Assembly (NCBI GenBank): GCA_034509755.1
Contig: CM067541.1
Location: 59,159,556-59,223,555 of the forward strand
DNA from: Anisodus tanguticus
Lineage: Eukaryota; Streptophyta; Magnoliopsida; Solanales; Solanaceae
Length of the DNA: 64,000 nucleotides
Reading direction: 5' to 3'
Shown in pieces: positions 10,625 to 22,281 of this stretch (positions within the stretch are counted from its first letter, which is position 1; every line of letters begins with the position of its first letter). Made by a program: the position numbers and the translations under genes. Under the pieces are notes generated by a model, which was not told the origin of the DNA, made no database searches, and worked only from the letters and a program-made list of their open reading frames with translations.

Positions 10625-13443
10625 ATGAATTTTTATGTTCCATCGTATTCTAGAAATTTAATTTATCTTTCAAGACTATCAGTTGCTGGTTATGATTTCA
10701 ATTTTCATTATTCTTCAGTAAAACTTTTGAAAGATAATAAAGTTATTGGTTTTGGAAATTTGGATGGAAGATTATTTAAATTTGAGCTAAACCCCATGAT
10801 TAAATGTAATGTTTTAACTTTGCATGATAAAGAAGTTGGCACTAAGTGATGTATTATCAATGAGAACTCATCAAGTCTTTGGCACAAGAGATTGAAATAT
10901 ATCTTTATTGAAAGAATCAAAAGGTTGGTTAATGAAGGAGTTCTAGGAGCTCTTGATTTTTCTGACGTTGGGACTTGTGTGGACTGCATAAAGGGTATGC
11001 ATACCAATAAATCTACTAAAGGTGCCAAAAGGAGTTCTCAATTGCTTGAGATCATACATACATATATTTGTGGACCTTTTCCTACCCCTTGCTTGAATGG
11101 TGAGAGATATTTTCTCTCTTTTATTGATGACTATTCAAGATACATGTATCTCTATTTTCTGTTTAACAAATCAGAAGCACTTGATGCTTTTAAAGTTTAC
11201 AAAATAGAGGTAGAGAAACAGACAGGAGCTCAGATCAAAATTATAAGGTCTGACATGGGTGGATAATATTATGGTAGGTTCACAGATAAGGGACAAGTTA
11301 AGGGTCTATCTTGAAAGTGAAGGTATAATCACTCAATATACCATGTCAGGAACACCACAACAAAATGGTGTGGCAGAAAGAAGGAACTAGATATTAATGG
11401 ACATGGTAAGAAGCATGATTAGCAGATATAAAAAAGATGCCTTTTGAATTATGGAAAGGATGAAAACCTAGTTTAAGCCATTTACACGTTTGGGGAAGTC
11501 TAACTGAGGTGAGGGTTTATAACCCACATCTGAAAAAGTTGAATGAAAGAACAATAAGTGATTCTTTATAGGCTATGCAGTTAACTCTAAAGGATTTAGG
11601 TTCTATTTTCCTTCTCATTCTTCTAAAATTGTTGAGGCTAAAAATGCTAAATTTCTTGAGGAACATGAAGTAAGTATGAGTGGTTTGACTCAAGTGGTGG
11701 AATTGAAAGAAACAAGAGAACCACATGTGGTACCTTTATATATTGGAAACTTGAATGTTGTTCAGAAAAAATTCTCATGAATAGTCCGAAGAGCAAGAAG
11801 TTCAAGAGCCGCCACCACAGGAGGAGCCACATGAAGATCAACCCTCTTTACCTGAACCCATTGAAGGAGTGTCCAAACTAGTGGGAGTAAGAAAATCCTC
11901 AAGTGTTCGCAAACCATCAATTTCTAGTGACTATGTTGTATACCTTTAAGATTCTGATCATGATATTGGACTAAAAGATGATTGATGCTCCTTTTCACAA
12001 GCCATGAGTGGAGAGAACTCCACACTTTGGTATGATGCCATAAAAGAAGAGTTGAAATCTATGATCAAGAATAAAGTCTGGAATCTCGTTGAATTACCAG
12101 AAGGAATCTCTACTATAGGATCCAATGGATTTATAAAACCAAAAAAAACTCATATGGTAATATTGAACAATATAAAGTCATACTTGTAGCTAAAGGTTTT
12201 ACTAAAAAAAAGGCGTTGATTATCATGAAACATTCTCTACAGTTTCAAAGAAGGATTCATTAAGAATAATCATGGCATTAGTAGCTCATTTTGATTTAGA
12301 GATGTGAAAATGACTTTCTTGAATGGGGATATTGGAAGAGGAGGTATACAAGCATCATCCTGAAGGATTTTGTGATACGGATAAAAGTCACCTTGTTTGC
12401 AAGTTGAATAAATCAATTTAAAATAGGATTTTCGCCAATGGTATATTAAATTTCATAATGTTGTTTCTTCATTTGGATTTATGGAGAACATCATTTATCA
12501 GTGTATATACCTTAAGATAAGTGAGAGTATATATATTTTTCTAGTCTTATATATTGATGATATTTTACTTGCTAGTAGTGATTTGGGATTGTTCCATGAG
12601 ATGAAACAATTTCTTATACAGAATTTTGAGATAAAGGATATGAGTGAAACTTCCTATGTCATTGGCATAAAGATTCACAGAGATAGATCTCAAAGATTAC
12701 TTGGACTGTCTCAAAAGGCCTACATTGAAAGAATTCTAGAAAGATTCGGAATGAAGAACTATTCACCTATAGCAGCATCCATCATTAAAGGTGTCAAATT
12801 TTCATTGAATCGATGTGCACAGAATGCATCGAAACAAGAGCAAATGAAAGGAATTCCCTATGCTTCACTTGTTGGGAGACTTATGTATGCACATGTCTGC
12901 ACTAGACTTGATATAACTTTTGCAGTAGGAATGCTTGGCAGATATCAAAGTAACCCTGGTCTTGATCATTGGGAAGCTAGTAAAAGGGTTTTGAGATATT
13001 TGCAAAGGATCAAGGATCTTAAGCTCACATACAAATATTCTGACTCATTGGAGGTTATTGGATATTCGGACTCTGATTTGGGTGGATGCAAGAACTTTAG
13101 TAAATCTACTTCTGGATATAATTTTCTTCTTACTGGAGGTGTTGTATCTTGGAGGAGTGTTAAGCAAACCATTGTTGCAACATCTACAATGAAAGCTGAA
13201 TTTATAGCATGCTATGAAGCTACATCATAGGCGTTATGGTTGAAGAATTTCATTTCGGGCCTTAGAGTTGTCGATTATATTGCAAGGCCATTGAAACTTT
13301 TTTGTGATAATTCAGTTGGCGTATTCTTTTCAAAGAATAATAAAAGTGGCAGCCGAATCAAGCACATCGACATAAAGTATTTGATGGTTAAAGACTATAT
13401 CAAGAAGCAAGATGTGAGTTTTGGACATGTTGTACTACTTTGA
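10625..13443 (+). pseudogene. Decayed copia polyprotein (integrase to RNase H)
   Basis: Broken pieces in order: pre-integrase (10625-10849); integrase core (10892-11266, with SFIDDYSRYMYLYF and IIRSDMGG); an 11300-11480 stretch with GTPQQNGVAERR-like content; reverse transcriptase start (12004-12190, NKVWNLVELPEG); RT catalytic part (12481-13230, with VLYIDDILLAS carrying the paired aspartates); RNase H (ATSTMKAEFIACYEA, then 13240-13443 with LFCDNSVG and KHIDIKY). Stops between pieces rule out a functional polyprotein. The longest intact frame is the 249-codon RT/RNase H piece. Confidence 0.85.
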
Positions 13444-13886
13444 TGATTGCTGATCCTATGACTAAGGGTTTACCAGCTAACGTTTTCAAGGATCATTTAA
13501 CCCATATGGGTCTTAGTAACTCATTTTAAGTCTTGCTTTATTCTCTAACACTTTGTGTAGACACTATCATTTCTTTATTATACATAACAGTGCACATTTT
13601 GGTTTTCATGTATTATGTTGTGATCATTGGATCAATAAAGTTGGACTCTGAATGACGTATATTAAGTTTATTCATAAAGTTGTTAGACACTTTGTTAGAA
13701 TATATTACACATCATAATACATGGAAGGAAGTGTTTGACTAAGAGTATGACCACCATGATTAGTGTAGTTATGTGTTTTAGTTGAAGTGATTGTTGCATA
13801 ACAGTTCAGTAGAGTGAATAAAGTTTATGTCCATGATTATCACTCGAACAATTATCTGATTACAATATGCGGGCCAAATGGGAGAA

Positions 13887-14259
13887 TGTAAGAATAACGT
13901 CTCTTTAATGAGATATTTAATGTGTCCCACATATTATGGTAACAAATTATTTACCTTGTCTTCCAAGTAAATAATAACTATAGCAGATAATTAATTTTTG
14001 TTATGCATGTCCGGAACTTTCCTTGATGGGAGGAAACCCTAGCCTACCTATAAATACGTCAGTGACTCCATTAGTCCAGTATACTTTTGTGATAGGCATA
14101 GGCTAGAAGACTCTAGGGTTTTTATCATTATTCTCGGGGTTACAAGTCGGCGCTAGAAGAAAGACGATTCTCCACGACACTTGAACAACTATGGCTGAAG
14201 GTAAGTTCTTGTTTAGTTTTCTGTTGCGTTGGCTCTGTGTATGCGTTTTAAATTCAACA
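13887..14259 (+). repeat. 3' LTR of the copia element (373 bp)
   Basis: Starts TGTAAGAATAACG immediately after the polypurine tract and ends TTCAACA. It matches the 5' LTR along its length apart from point changes and an internal deletion of about 75 bp. The number of mismatches suggests an old insertion. Confidence 0.9.
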
Positions 14260-14264
14260 AGTGG

Positions 14265-14581
14265 TGTAGAATAGTGTAAATCTCATTTATTTGAGTTCTC
14301 TCATTAATTCAATATATATAGAGTGTACAATAGTAGTCCTAATGGAATAAGGATCTATACTTTACATAATTACACTAAATTATTAATTATAAAATATACC
14401 GTGAATATATGAAATATATTTACGTAGAATAGTGTAAATCTCCTTTATTTGAGTTCTCTCATTAATTCAATATATATAGAGTGTGCAATAGTAGTTCTAA
14501 TGGAATAAGGATCTCTACTTTACATAATTATATTAAAATATTAATTACAAAATATATCGTAAATGTATGAAATATATTTAC
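14265..14581 (+). repeat. Tandem duplicate of a ~158-bp LTR-like unit
   Basis: Two head-to-tail copies (14265-14422 and 14423-14581). Each begins GTAGAATAGTGTAAATCTC, contains TTCAATATATATAGAGTGT and AATGGAATAAGGATCT, and ends GAAATATATTTAC. The layout resembles the small LTR at 41889-42043, which also opens TGTAGAATTGT and carries ATATATATAGGTGTACAAT. They may be LTRs of one copia family, one of them duplicated. Confidence 0.65.
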
Positions 14582-17104
14582 TATCAGGTGGTACTAGTAA
14601 TTGGCGGTTGTGTTGGTTGTGCGATAGAAGTTGATAATCATGGAAGTGGTTGATAATGATGGTTGTTGGTGGGTGTGATCGATGAAAGCGGTTGTGGACT
14701 GATGGTTGGCAAGGTGGTGATGATTGTGGGATTGAAGGCTGATAATGATGTTTATAATGGTTATAGTTATCGTAAAAATACAATTTTGAGTGAATAACAT
14801 GTATAAGATTTGAACAATTTAGATCTATATTAAAAACAAATAAGTGATTGTGATAAAAAGAGATGCACCTACAAGTTGAAATTTAATGATTAAATTGCAT
14901 GTCTTCGTTTGGTGAAAACAAAGAAAGTCTAAAGTATAATACTATGTTCATAAAGTCACATCCACATTCAGACTCATTCACACTTTCCATCTCATTTTCA
15001 CTTTACAATTCGATAATATTTAATTAATTCGGACTAATTTGAATTTGAAACAAGAGGGATAACGATATAAGCCTATATAAAACATATTATTAGTTAAATA
15101 TAATGAGCTAGTATTTAAAATATATACTGCACTCTATTGCTGTCTAGTTGGAAGGTTGGATTTATCTCTTCCCTTATTAGCTACATTACTAAGAAAAAAA
15201 AGTAAAATATTCTGTTCACTGCTGCCAAATTAGCGACTTCAATTATTAATCACGCACCAAATGCCAAATTAAACAGAAGAATCCTTATCAGGAATATAAA
15301 GAAGATATTTATAAGCATATATGTCGGATTTAGAATTTCCCGAGTCAAAGTCTTTGATTTGTTTTCTTTTTGTGTTTTTTCTTTCTGAATCACGAGATGA
15401 AATGTGTACTGTAATTAAATTGTAAATATTCATGCAGCATGAGTCATGCTAGCTAGCTAGCACATTTTGTTTTAATTTTTTTTTTCTGGATTGATGCTTA
15501 GTTGAAAATAAGTTCCCTACAAGTAGTAGGAGTATATTATATTCCATATTATGGGCATCTTCTATGGACTTTTGGTTTTGGCTCACTAAGTTAATTCCCC
15601 ACAATTAATAATCTGATTCTTTATTTTTATTCTATTCATTTGGGCAATTGAATGCAGCTTCCTCTCTGAATTATTTAATTTGTCTTTCTCATCTTCTTTT
15701 AAAAAAATGAAATTTTCTGTCGTATTGTTGTCCTTTGTAAATAAAACTTATTTGTGATATATATACACACACATACAATGCAGAAAGTTTCCAACAAATG
15801 AAAAATAGATTTTTTTTTCTCTACAATAAAAAACGGGTTAGTACTTCCGATCCATCATATTGATAATTTTTTGTTTTAGTCTTTGCGCTACTGACTAAGC
15901 ACATTAAATTGAATGTGCATTAAATAAATTATTCAGAAAATCCAAATGCCACCTTCATTGTCTTATTTAATTAATTTTATTCAAGTTGATAAAAGCAAAC
16001 ACGCAACTTAATGATATATATAGGTCACGGATCTCTCTTGAGTTAAGCAAACGCAATTCGAATTAATTGAGTACGATAGTATCCTGGAGTATGCATATAA
16101 TTCATAGAAAATGATATGAAAATGTGAAAATGAAATAGAAGTACATGTGGTTTACAGTAGGATTATTCGTCTTATTTTTCTATGTTTCAGATGAAAAATA
16201 AATATTGTACTATTCGAAGATCGACTCCTCAATTAGTAGAAAGGTCTACTATGTAAAGGGCAGTGATTTCGCCAGGCAAAAATATTTAATCTTGTCGAAA
16301 TAATAATTATCTCATAGCTATTGTGTCAAGAAAGGTCTATTCTGCAATGGATTTTTTAATTTGAGCCTATTTTATTTGGATGATTGCGGTGTGAATGAGA
16401 AATTATTAAGACATTTGACATGAACACTTTATTTTGATGGTCATTTTTGTAAGAAGAGGTTCAACTTATAAACTCAAAATAAAAAAACTAAAATAACAAA
16501 CCAATCAATCAAGAACCAAACTTATAAAAACCAATCCAATTCTTACATATTTGGATTGAATTAGGACTCTAATTTCTTGAATCCGAAAACTGAAAATCCA
16601 AACTAATTTTTTATATCCAATTTGAACTACCTAAATGTTCACCCTACGTGCATCCTTCATGGATGAAAACGTGGTATTATCTATAGAGGTCAATGCAGAA
16701 ATCAACAATTACAACTATAAATTTCTGGAAAAAAGAATTTTGAATTAAACTCGTTTTCAACAATTGCATAGTTTACAAACGTACTACATAAGGAATTTCC
16801 ATCTTACTAGCTGCTACTGGTCGCTTTGAACTAGATATACTTGTATTACCCAACTTTGCCTTTTTCATAGCTTTAGTGCTAGTTTGAACTGTCACGATTA
16901 ATTAGTAGCACTTGCCTAATCAGGATCTGTTCTTAGTTAGGGGAATTTAATTACATAGACAAAATAAAGTCCAAAGACGTAATTTGATAGTGATGCATTA
17001 TGAGTAGGAGCAACTTATTTTTCAACTTACTAAATTCACTTTTTTTCAAAGCCCACTTAGAATATAAGTTATATGCATAGATAATATAAATGGTTAATGA
17101 ATTT
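14582..17104. other. Intergenic; G/T-rich start, otherwise nothing seen
   Basis: 14582-14760 is a GGTTGTGG/GATGATGG-rich low-complexity segment resembling 9840-10045. The remaining 2.3 kb is AT-rich, without supported ORFs, splice-linked exons or clear repeats. Short AT microsatellite-like runs occur near 15760. Confidence 0.5.
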
Positions 17105-17375
17105 TGTTGAAGAGAAATATACCACATCGGTGAGGGATGAGATTCTTGGACTCCTTATAAGGCTTGGACAATTTTTCTCCCTTTGAACTAGCTTTTGGGG
17201 TGTGAGTTAGGCCCAATGCATTAGTCATTGTATCAGAGCCAATAGTTCAGCTAATGGTTCAACGAGGTTGAAGGCAGATCAACTAATGGTTCAATGAGGT
17301 TGAAGACAGGTTCAATGAAGATTCATATCAAGTTGCAGCCTATTGACGATAATGAATATTTTTTATTCAGTTGTT
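17105..17375 (+). mobile_element. TRIM-like LTR with primer-binding site (plus orientation)
   Basis: Starts TGTTGAAGAGAAATATACCA, contains CACATCGGTGAGGGATGAGA, CTCCTTATAAGGCTTGGACA and GGGGTGTGAGTTAGGCCCAA. The LTR body is about 125 bp and is followed by TATCAGAGCCA (17231-17241), matching the Met-tRNA primer-binding site of plant LTR retroelements. No protein coding follows. The sequence including about 130 bp past the primer site is repeated in inverted orientation at 19366-19578. Confidence 0.7.
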
Positions 17376-18156
17376 GGGCTAAACGGTCGAAGAATACTCT
17401 TAATATGGTGTGATCTTATCGTTTTGGGCCAAGCCCGCACAGTTTTATCCAAAAAGTCTCATACCATTAAGAGTATCCAACACCTTATAAGTAGATTCTT
17501 CTTTTTTCAGCTACTAATGGGACTTTGTTCGCACAACCAACAATCTCCCCCTCGAACTAAGTTTCACATGACTTATTACCATGATTCTCGGGTCATAGAT
17601 TCAACGTGTCTGTGTGCCACACACATTGTCAAAGTATTTACGATCACCGAAGTCCAAAGGCTGTGTATGCGTCTTCAAAGCTATGAGTAAATGTCGTAAA
17701 CCAACCCATAGACGGGCAAATACACTAAGTCGGGCCCCACGCCACACTCCGCCATCTTCATACATGTCCCGCCAAATCATTGTCTCTGATATCAGTTGTT
17801 TGGATCGAAATAATCAGGGCATCATGTGTAAGCTAACAATTGCAAACCTTGACCAACGATAAATGAGACAACAAAGAAAAACTATAAAAAAGAAACATAA
17901 TATTTAATATGGTTTGGCCAATTGGTCTACATATGAAAAACTAATATAAAAGAAAGCCTAAAAACTATTGAGAGAAAAATTTCTCCCTAAGCAAGACTCT
18001 TTAATGACTACATTGTGGATGTTATTGTGTTGTGTCTGAGAATACAAGATTTTCTATTTATAGAAGTCCAAAACTTCTCCTACAAGAAAAAGATAAATAT
18101 GGAAGAGTCTTTTTCTACAAAGAAAACTTTTTCCACCAAGAAATCATTCTTGAAGT
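17376..18156. other. Fragments of other LTRs, no gene
   Basis: Around 17400-17560 the words GTTTTGGGCCAAGCCCGCAC, TAAGAGTATCCAACACCTTATAA and CAACAATCTCCCCCTCGAAC recall the ends of another small LTR element in the minus sense. 17600-18156 is likewise retroelement-like leader sequence. The ORFs at 17343, 17614 and 18032 have no conserved content. Confidence 0.4.
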
Positions 18157-18173
18157 AAAACACAATTATGGTA
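18157..18173. repeat. Target-site duplication, left copy (LINE)
   Basis: AAAACACAATTATGGTA, 17 bp, identical to 19011-19027. It brackets the RTE LINE insertion. Confidence 0.9.
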
Positions 18174-19010
18174 CAACAACATACCCAGTACAATCCAACA
18201 ACGTGGGGTCTGAAAAGGGTAGAGTGTACGCAGACCTTACCTCCACCTTAGTAGGTAGAGCGGTTGTTTCTGGGAGACCCTCGGCTCAAGACAAAGCATA
18301 GTCACAAGCAAAGCAAAGCAAGAGAAACGGTCGGACTCAGGCTAGAATTAAAGCAGTATGAACATGCTGATAATAAAATAGAATACGTCATGGTAGCGCC
18401 TTCTAACAAAAGGAAGCAATACTACTAAATAAGATAAACAAAGTACACTAAAGAACACATAACAACAAAAATTAAATTATATGTGACTATAGAGCACTAC
18501 TGCGCTTATAAATGTGATAGGCTAATCGGGCCTACAGTTACAACACTACAACTATCATCTTATAAGCGTAAGTAGGACTACGTTCGACTACCTACTACCT
18601 TTCTACCCTAAACCATATCCTCCACAACCCCCTATCTAAGGCCATGTCCTCAGTAAGTTGCACCTGCGTCATATCTCGTCTAATCACCTCTCCCCAATAC
18701 TTCTTCGGCCTACCTCTACCCCTCCTAAACACGTCTATAGCCAACCTCTCATACCTCCGTACTGGGGCATCTGTGTCTCTCCTCTGCACATTCCCGAACC
18801 ATCTCAACCTCGCTTCCTGCATCTTGTCCTCCATCGAGGCCACTCCCACTTTATCCCGGATATCATCATTTCTAATCCTATCTCTCCTTGTACGCCCACA
18901 TATCCATCTCAGCATCCTCATCTCCGTAACTTTTATCTTTTATATGTGCGAAGTCTTGAGTGACCAACATTCTGCCCCATACAACATAGTCGGTCTAACT
19001 ACTACCCTAT
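18174..19010 (-). mobile_element. 5'-truncated RTE-type LINE with perfect 17-bp TSD
   Basis: Read on the minus strand it starts inside the C-terminal part of the reverse transcriptase ORF: LYGAECWSLKTSHI at 18940-19010, then MRMLRWICGRTRRDRIRN, GRPKKYWGEVIRRDM and a stop near 18595. The 3' UTR holds the characteristic GTAGACC/TCTGCGTACACTC region (near 18213-18240) and the element ends in a TTGTTG tail (18174-18179 on the plus strand as CAACAA). Flanking 17-bp direct repeats and 5' truncation show target-primed reverse transcription. The same LINE family is seen at 36909-39531. Confidence 0.9.
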
Positions 19011-19027
19011 AAAACACAATTATGGTA
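19011..19027. repeat. Target-site duplication, right copy (LINE)
   Basis: Identical 17-bp partner of 18157-18173. The perfect match indicates a fairly recent insertion. Confidence 0.9.
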
Positions 19028-19365
19028 GAATTCAAATAAGGTAGGAAATTCAGGACAAATCCTAACAAATCTCCCCTAGGCCTGATTTTTCTGACAAAAT
19101 AATCTTGATTCTCCATCTTCATATAATCTTTATCACTGCTGCTTGATATGTTTAAAAATGGAGCCCTTGCGGGTTAAAAGTATTGGAGCCCTTGTGAGTT
19201 AAAAGTATCGGACCCTTGTGGGTTAAAAATGAGCCATTTGCAGGGTTAAAAATATTTTTTGTTTTTTAAAGATATCACAACAGGATTGCTGAAAATATCA
19301 TTAAAACTTTTTTTTTTCACATGTAGTAGCTCATATTTTTTCTCTCTTGTTTGATAAGAAAATAT

Positions 19366-19578
19366 TCATTATCGTCAATAGGCTGCACCTTGATATGAAT
19401 CTGCCTTGAACCTGTCTTTAACCTCGTTGAACCACTGGCTCTGATACCATGATAAATTAGGCATTTGGCCTAACTCACACCCCAAAAGCTAGCTCAAATG
19501 GAGGAGGATTGCCCAAGCCTTATAAGGAGTTCAGGGATCTCATTCCTCACCGATGTGGTATATTTCTCTTCAATATCC
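19366..19578 (-). mobile_element. TRIM-like LTR, inverted copy
   Basis: The reverse complement reproduces the 17105-17375 unit: a TTGAAGAGAAATATACCACA start (at about 19568), the GTGTGAGTTAGGCC block, then TGGTATCAGAGCCA (19437-19450), then the CTTGATATGAATCTGCC and GGCTGCA/GACGATAATGA tail. With its partner it forms an inverted repeat of more than 200 bp with about 2 kb between arms (about 1.1 kb without the LINE). Confidence 0.7.
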
Positions 19579-19745
19579 CCCCTCATGCCCAAATCCGTAC
19601 ATTCTTTTATCTGGGGTTTTACTGTCTGGTCTGGAGCGTGCACATTCATGGACCCAAGGTATTTTTTCACCTCAATTGTTCCGGGGGGCATTTAATCCCC
19701 TCATCATACGGGTGCTCACATCGGATGAGTCTGGCTTTGATACCA

Positions 19746-19871
19746 TGTTAAATTAGATATTAAGCCTAACTCACACCCCAAAAGCTAGCTCAAAGAGAGG
19801 AGGATTGTCCAAGCCTTATAAAGAATCCAGGAATATCATCCCTCACCGATGTGATATATTTCTTTTCAACA
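19746..19871 (-). mobile_element. Third TRIM-like LTR (126 bp) with primer-binding site
   Basis: On the minus strand it starts TGTTGAAAAGAAATATATCA (from 19871), runs through the same CACATCGGTGAGGGATGA and GGGGTGTGAGTTAGGCTTAA blocks, and ends TAATTTAACA. TGGTATCAAAGCC follows (19733-19745). TG...CA termini and the primer site are clear. It is a diverged relative of the two neighbouring units. Confidence 0.7.
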
Positions 19872-19940
19872 AATTTTCACCATTTATTGTAAGTTACATA
19901 TGAATGCTTATTGAATAATATTAATTCCTTGTTATATAAA

Positions 19941-20164
19941 TACTCCATTGGTCTCAAATTATTTGTCATTTTTTGATTTTACACGTTCCTTAAGAAATAT
20001 TAATTAAGAGGAGTATTTGACTTACTTTATCTTATTTATGTCTAAGTTATAATCTTTCTCCATTAAATATTTATTTTATTTATTTGTTTTCTTTATTAAT
20101 GATAAAATAATTTAAAATAACTATTTTTAGTAAACACGATAAATAATTTGAGACGGAGGAAGTA
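19941..20164. mobile_element. Stowaway-type MITE
   Basis: Termini TACTCCATTGGTCTCAAATT and AATTTGAGACGGAGGAAGTA are imperfect inverted repeats of the CTCCCTCCGTCTCAAATT type, with TA at both ends as expected for Tc1/mariner-derived MITEs. Length 224 bp, AT-rich centre, no coding. Confidence 0.75.
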
Positions 20165-22107
20165 TTATTTACACGATCGATCAGTATATAAATTACGCTA
20201 AATGCACAAACTTTTGTGTTTTGAATTCTTGGAGTCAAATTGACCAGAGTCTGGGGCTGCCTTCTTTTTCAGAAGTATCACTCAATTTGCTGGACAGATG
20301 GTGGGTGCTATATAATTGGAATTTTTTTGCCAAAAAAACTTTTTATTTAGTAGTCTAAATTAAATGTATCACCTGATTAATCGAAAAAGTATCTACCAAA
20401 AGAAAAGAAAGCCCATCCAATATGTACTAACCAGGTGTCAAGCTGATAATTAAGTTGCTGCAGTTCAAGCCAATAACCAAGCGACATATCATTACTTACT
20501 TAATTAATTAATTTATTGGTAAAAATACGTGAGCTACAAGCACTTTGCTTCCTGGTGTTAGGGAGGGAGATATGAAGATGAAAAAAAACAGCTGTTAAAG
20601 TTTGAACACCGGCTTCGGGGAAGTTAATGCTAAATCGAAAAGAGCTTAGTGATATAAAATTGAGTTATGAGCAGTTTGCTTTGGATATGGTTTGAAATCA
20701 TGATAATTTGAAATTAAAATTTTGTTTGGACATATAATTTGAGTTTCTTAAATTATATTTTTTTCTCATAGATATAAAAAATTCACAAGTTGTGAAAATT
20801 ATCAAAACTTTCTCAATTCTCATACAATTTTACCAAATGAACAAATAATATTTCATAACAAAATTAATACGCTACTAGAAAAACTTTCTGAAAAATACAT
20901 CAATTGATCGAACTTTAGTTCAATAAAAAGGAAAATTAAACTTGAGTTATAGTGTAATTATTCTTTAATATAATCCTCTCACATGATATAGACAATCGCT
21001 TAATATACTACCAATTTGCAGATCTTTTAATATTTGATAAAATGGTTGGTAAACACGATTAGTAAATATATCTACCAATATATGGATCTTCTTTTATAAA
21101 ATATAAACTTATGAGTCAAGTTTTACATTTAAAAAAATTGAAATCATGATTTGGAATCCTAAATCACACCATTTTGGATGATTTGAGATTTCAAATCATG
21201 ATATGAAGTTAAAATTGAATATTTTTCCAAATTACATAAATAAACGCTAATTTAAAATCAAATTATGAATTTATGATATGAAAACTCATGGTCAAACATC
21301 TACTTAGAATAACAAGTATGTAGCTTTTAGTATCAAGTTTGAAAACGTAGAAAATAGAGTCAGAATTTGCTATAATGAGTTAAAGCCCACTAAAGAGTTA
21401 AAAAAAATACAATTTTATTATTTATAACATAATAAAAGTTATTCTTTATAATAATTATTAAATATTGGTAACATGGTAAAAATAGTAATTAACCTTGTTA
21501 CTACTAGCTAGTTAAGCTACAATCCTTAATGAATAAAAAATTCCTACCCACAAAGCAAGCAACGGAAACCTCTACCTAAGCTTCTATAGATCAAAGTTAT
21601 GAATGTTACTCCTACATAAAAATTTAGTCACCTTGTATTAATCACACCAAATTATATCAACTTACTATGATTTAGTGATTTCATTGAGATAAAGATACAT
21701 GGTACTTTACTATAATTAGCCAAAATAACTCTATCTTCAACTAACACATTTGAAGGAAAATAATTTTCTCATAATATAATTACCACATAATAGTACAAAA
21801 CCTTGTTTTGAAACCTACTTTAACTAAAAAATCTATTTCTATATTATTTTAACTATAAATTCTATTTAGACATGCATTAAAAAAATTAACAAATATCAAA
21901 TCCTAAACGATATTGAATTCCTACCCTAAAAACTTTAAATTATGCTTCAAAAACATGTCATGCATATATTATTTTGGTGTAACCCACTATCCTGATAAGT
22001 TTTTACCAATACTAGAATATATAATATGTATAACATAAATTCATATAAAATTAGACCATTGGTCCCCGTTACCCCTCCAGCGCACTGAATAGTCCTTCAT
22101 ATACTTC
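20165..22107. other. Intergenic upstream of the sulfate transporter
   Basis: No gene seen. Between about 20,680 and 21,300 the words TTTGAAATCATGATAATTTG and CAAATCATGATATGAAGTTAAA occur in a loosely inverted arrangement, which could be a worn MITE (not claimed). The last few hundred bases are the likely distal promoter. Confidence 0.4.
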
Positions 22108-22116
22108 TATATAAAG
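22108..22116 (+). promoter_or_regulatory. Candidate TATA box of the sulfate transporter
   Basis: TATATAAAG lies 166 bp upstream of the ATG at 22282. Transcription would then begin near 22140 and give a 5' leader of roughly 140 nt. No leader intron or upstream ATG of note is apparent. Confidence 0.5.
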
Positions 22117-22281
22117 CACCCATCCTTCAGTCCAAGCCAGTCCAACCAAAATTCCTTCTTCCAAAGCTTTACTATCCAGAATTTGCAGAAGTCCTTATCC
22201 ATAGGATATATAAACTTCAGTATCACATTATTCATTTTCAATAGAAAAAAAATATTATAACAAAACTATAGTATTATCAGT

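Larger units (their letters stand above)
10046..14259 (+). mobile_element. Ty1/copia retrotransposon, both LTRs, decayed
   Basis: LTRs start TGTAAGAATAACG and end TTCAACA. The primer-binding site after the 5' LTR is TGTGGCATCAAAGCC (10494 on), close to the initiator-Met type used by copia. A purine-rich tract GGGCCAAATGGGAGAA precedes the 3' LTR. Five-base flanks are GGTGG (10041-10045) and AGTGG (14260-14264), an imperfect target-site duplication. Internal coding order is GAG-pre-integrase, integrase, reverse transcriptase, RNase H, as in copia. Gag itself is missing: only about 130 bp separate the primer-binding site from the pre-integrase block, so a large internal deletion has occurred. 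Many stops and shifts make it non-autonomous. Confidence 0.9.

Noticed and set aside
14541..14800. Histidine-rich minus-strand ORFs
   Set aside because: Same cause: low-complexity GTTGATGG-type sequence, no homology.
18644..19012. Plus-strand ORFs of 101-122 codons
   Set aside because: Antisense shadow of the RTE LINE reverse transcriptase C-terminus on the minus strand.
20680..21300. MITE with AAATCATGAT repeats
   Set aside because: The inverted pairing is too weak and the ends too unclear to claim an element.
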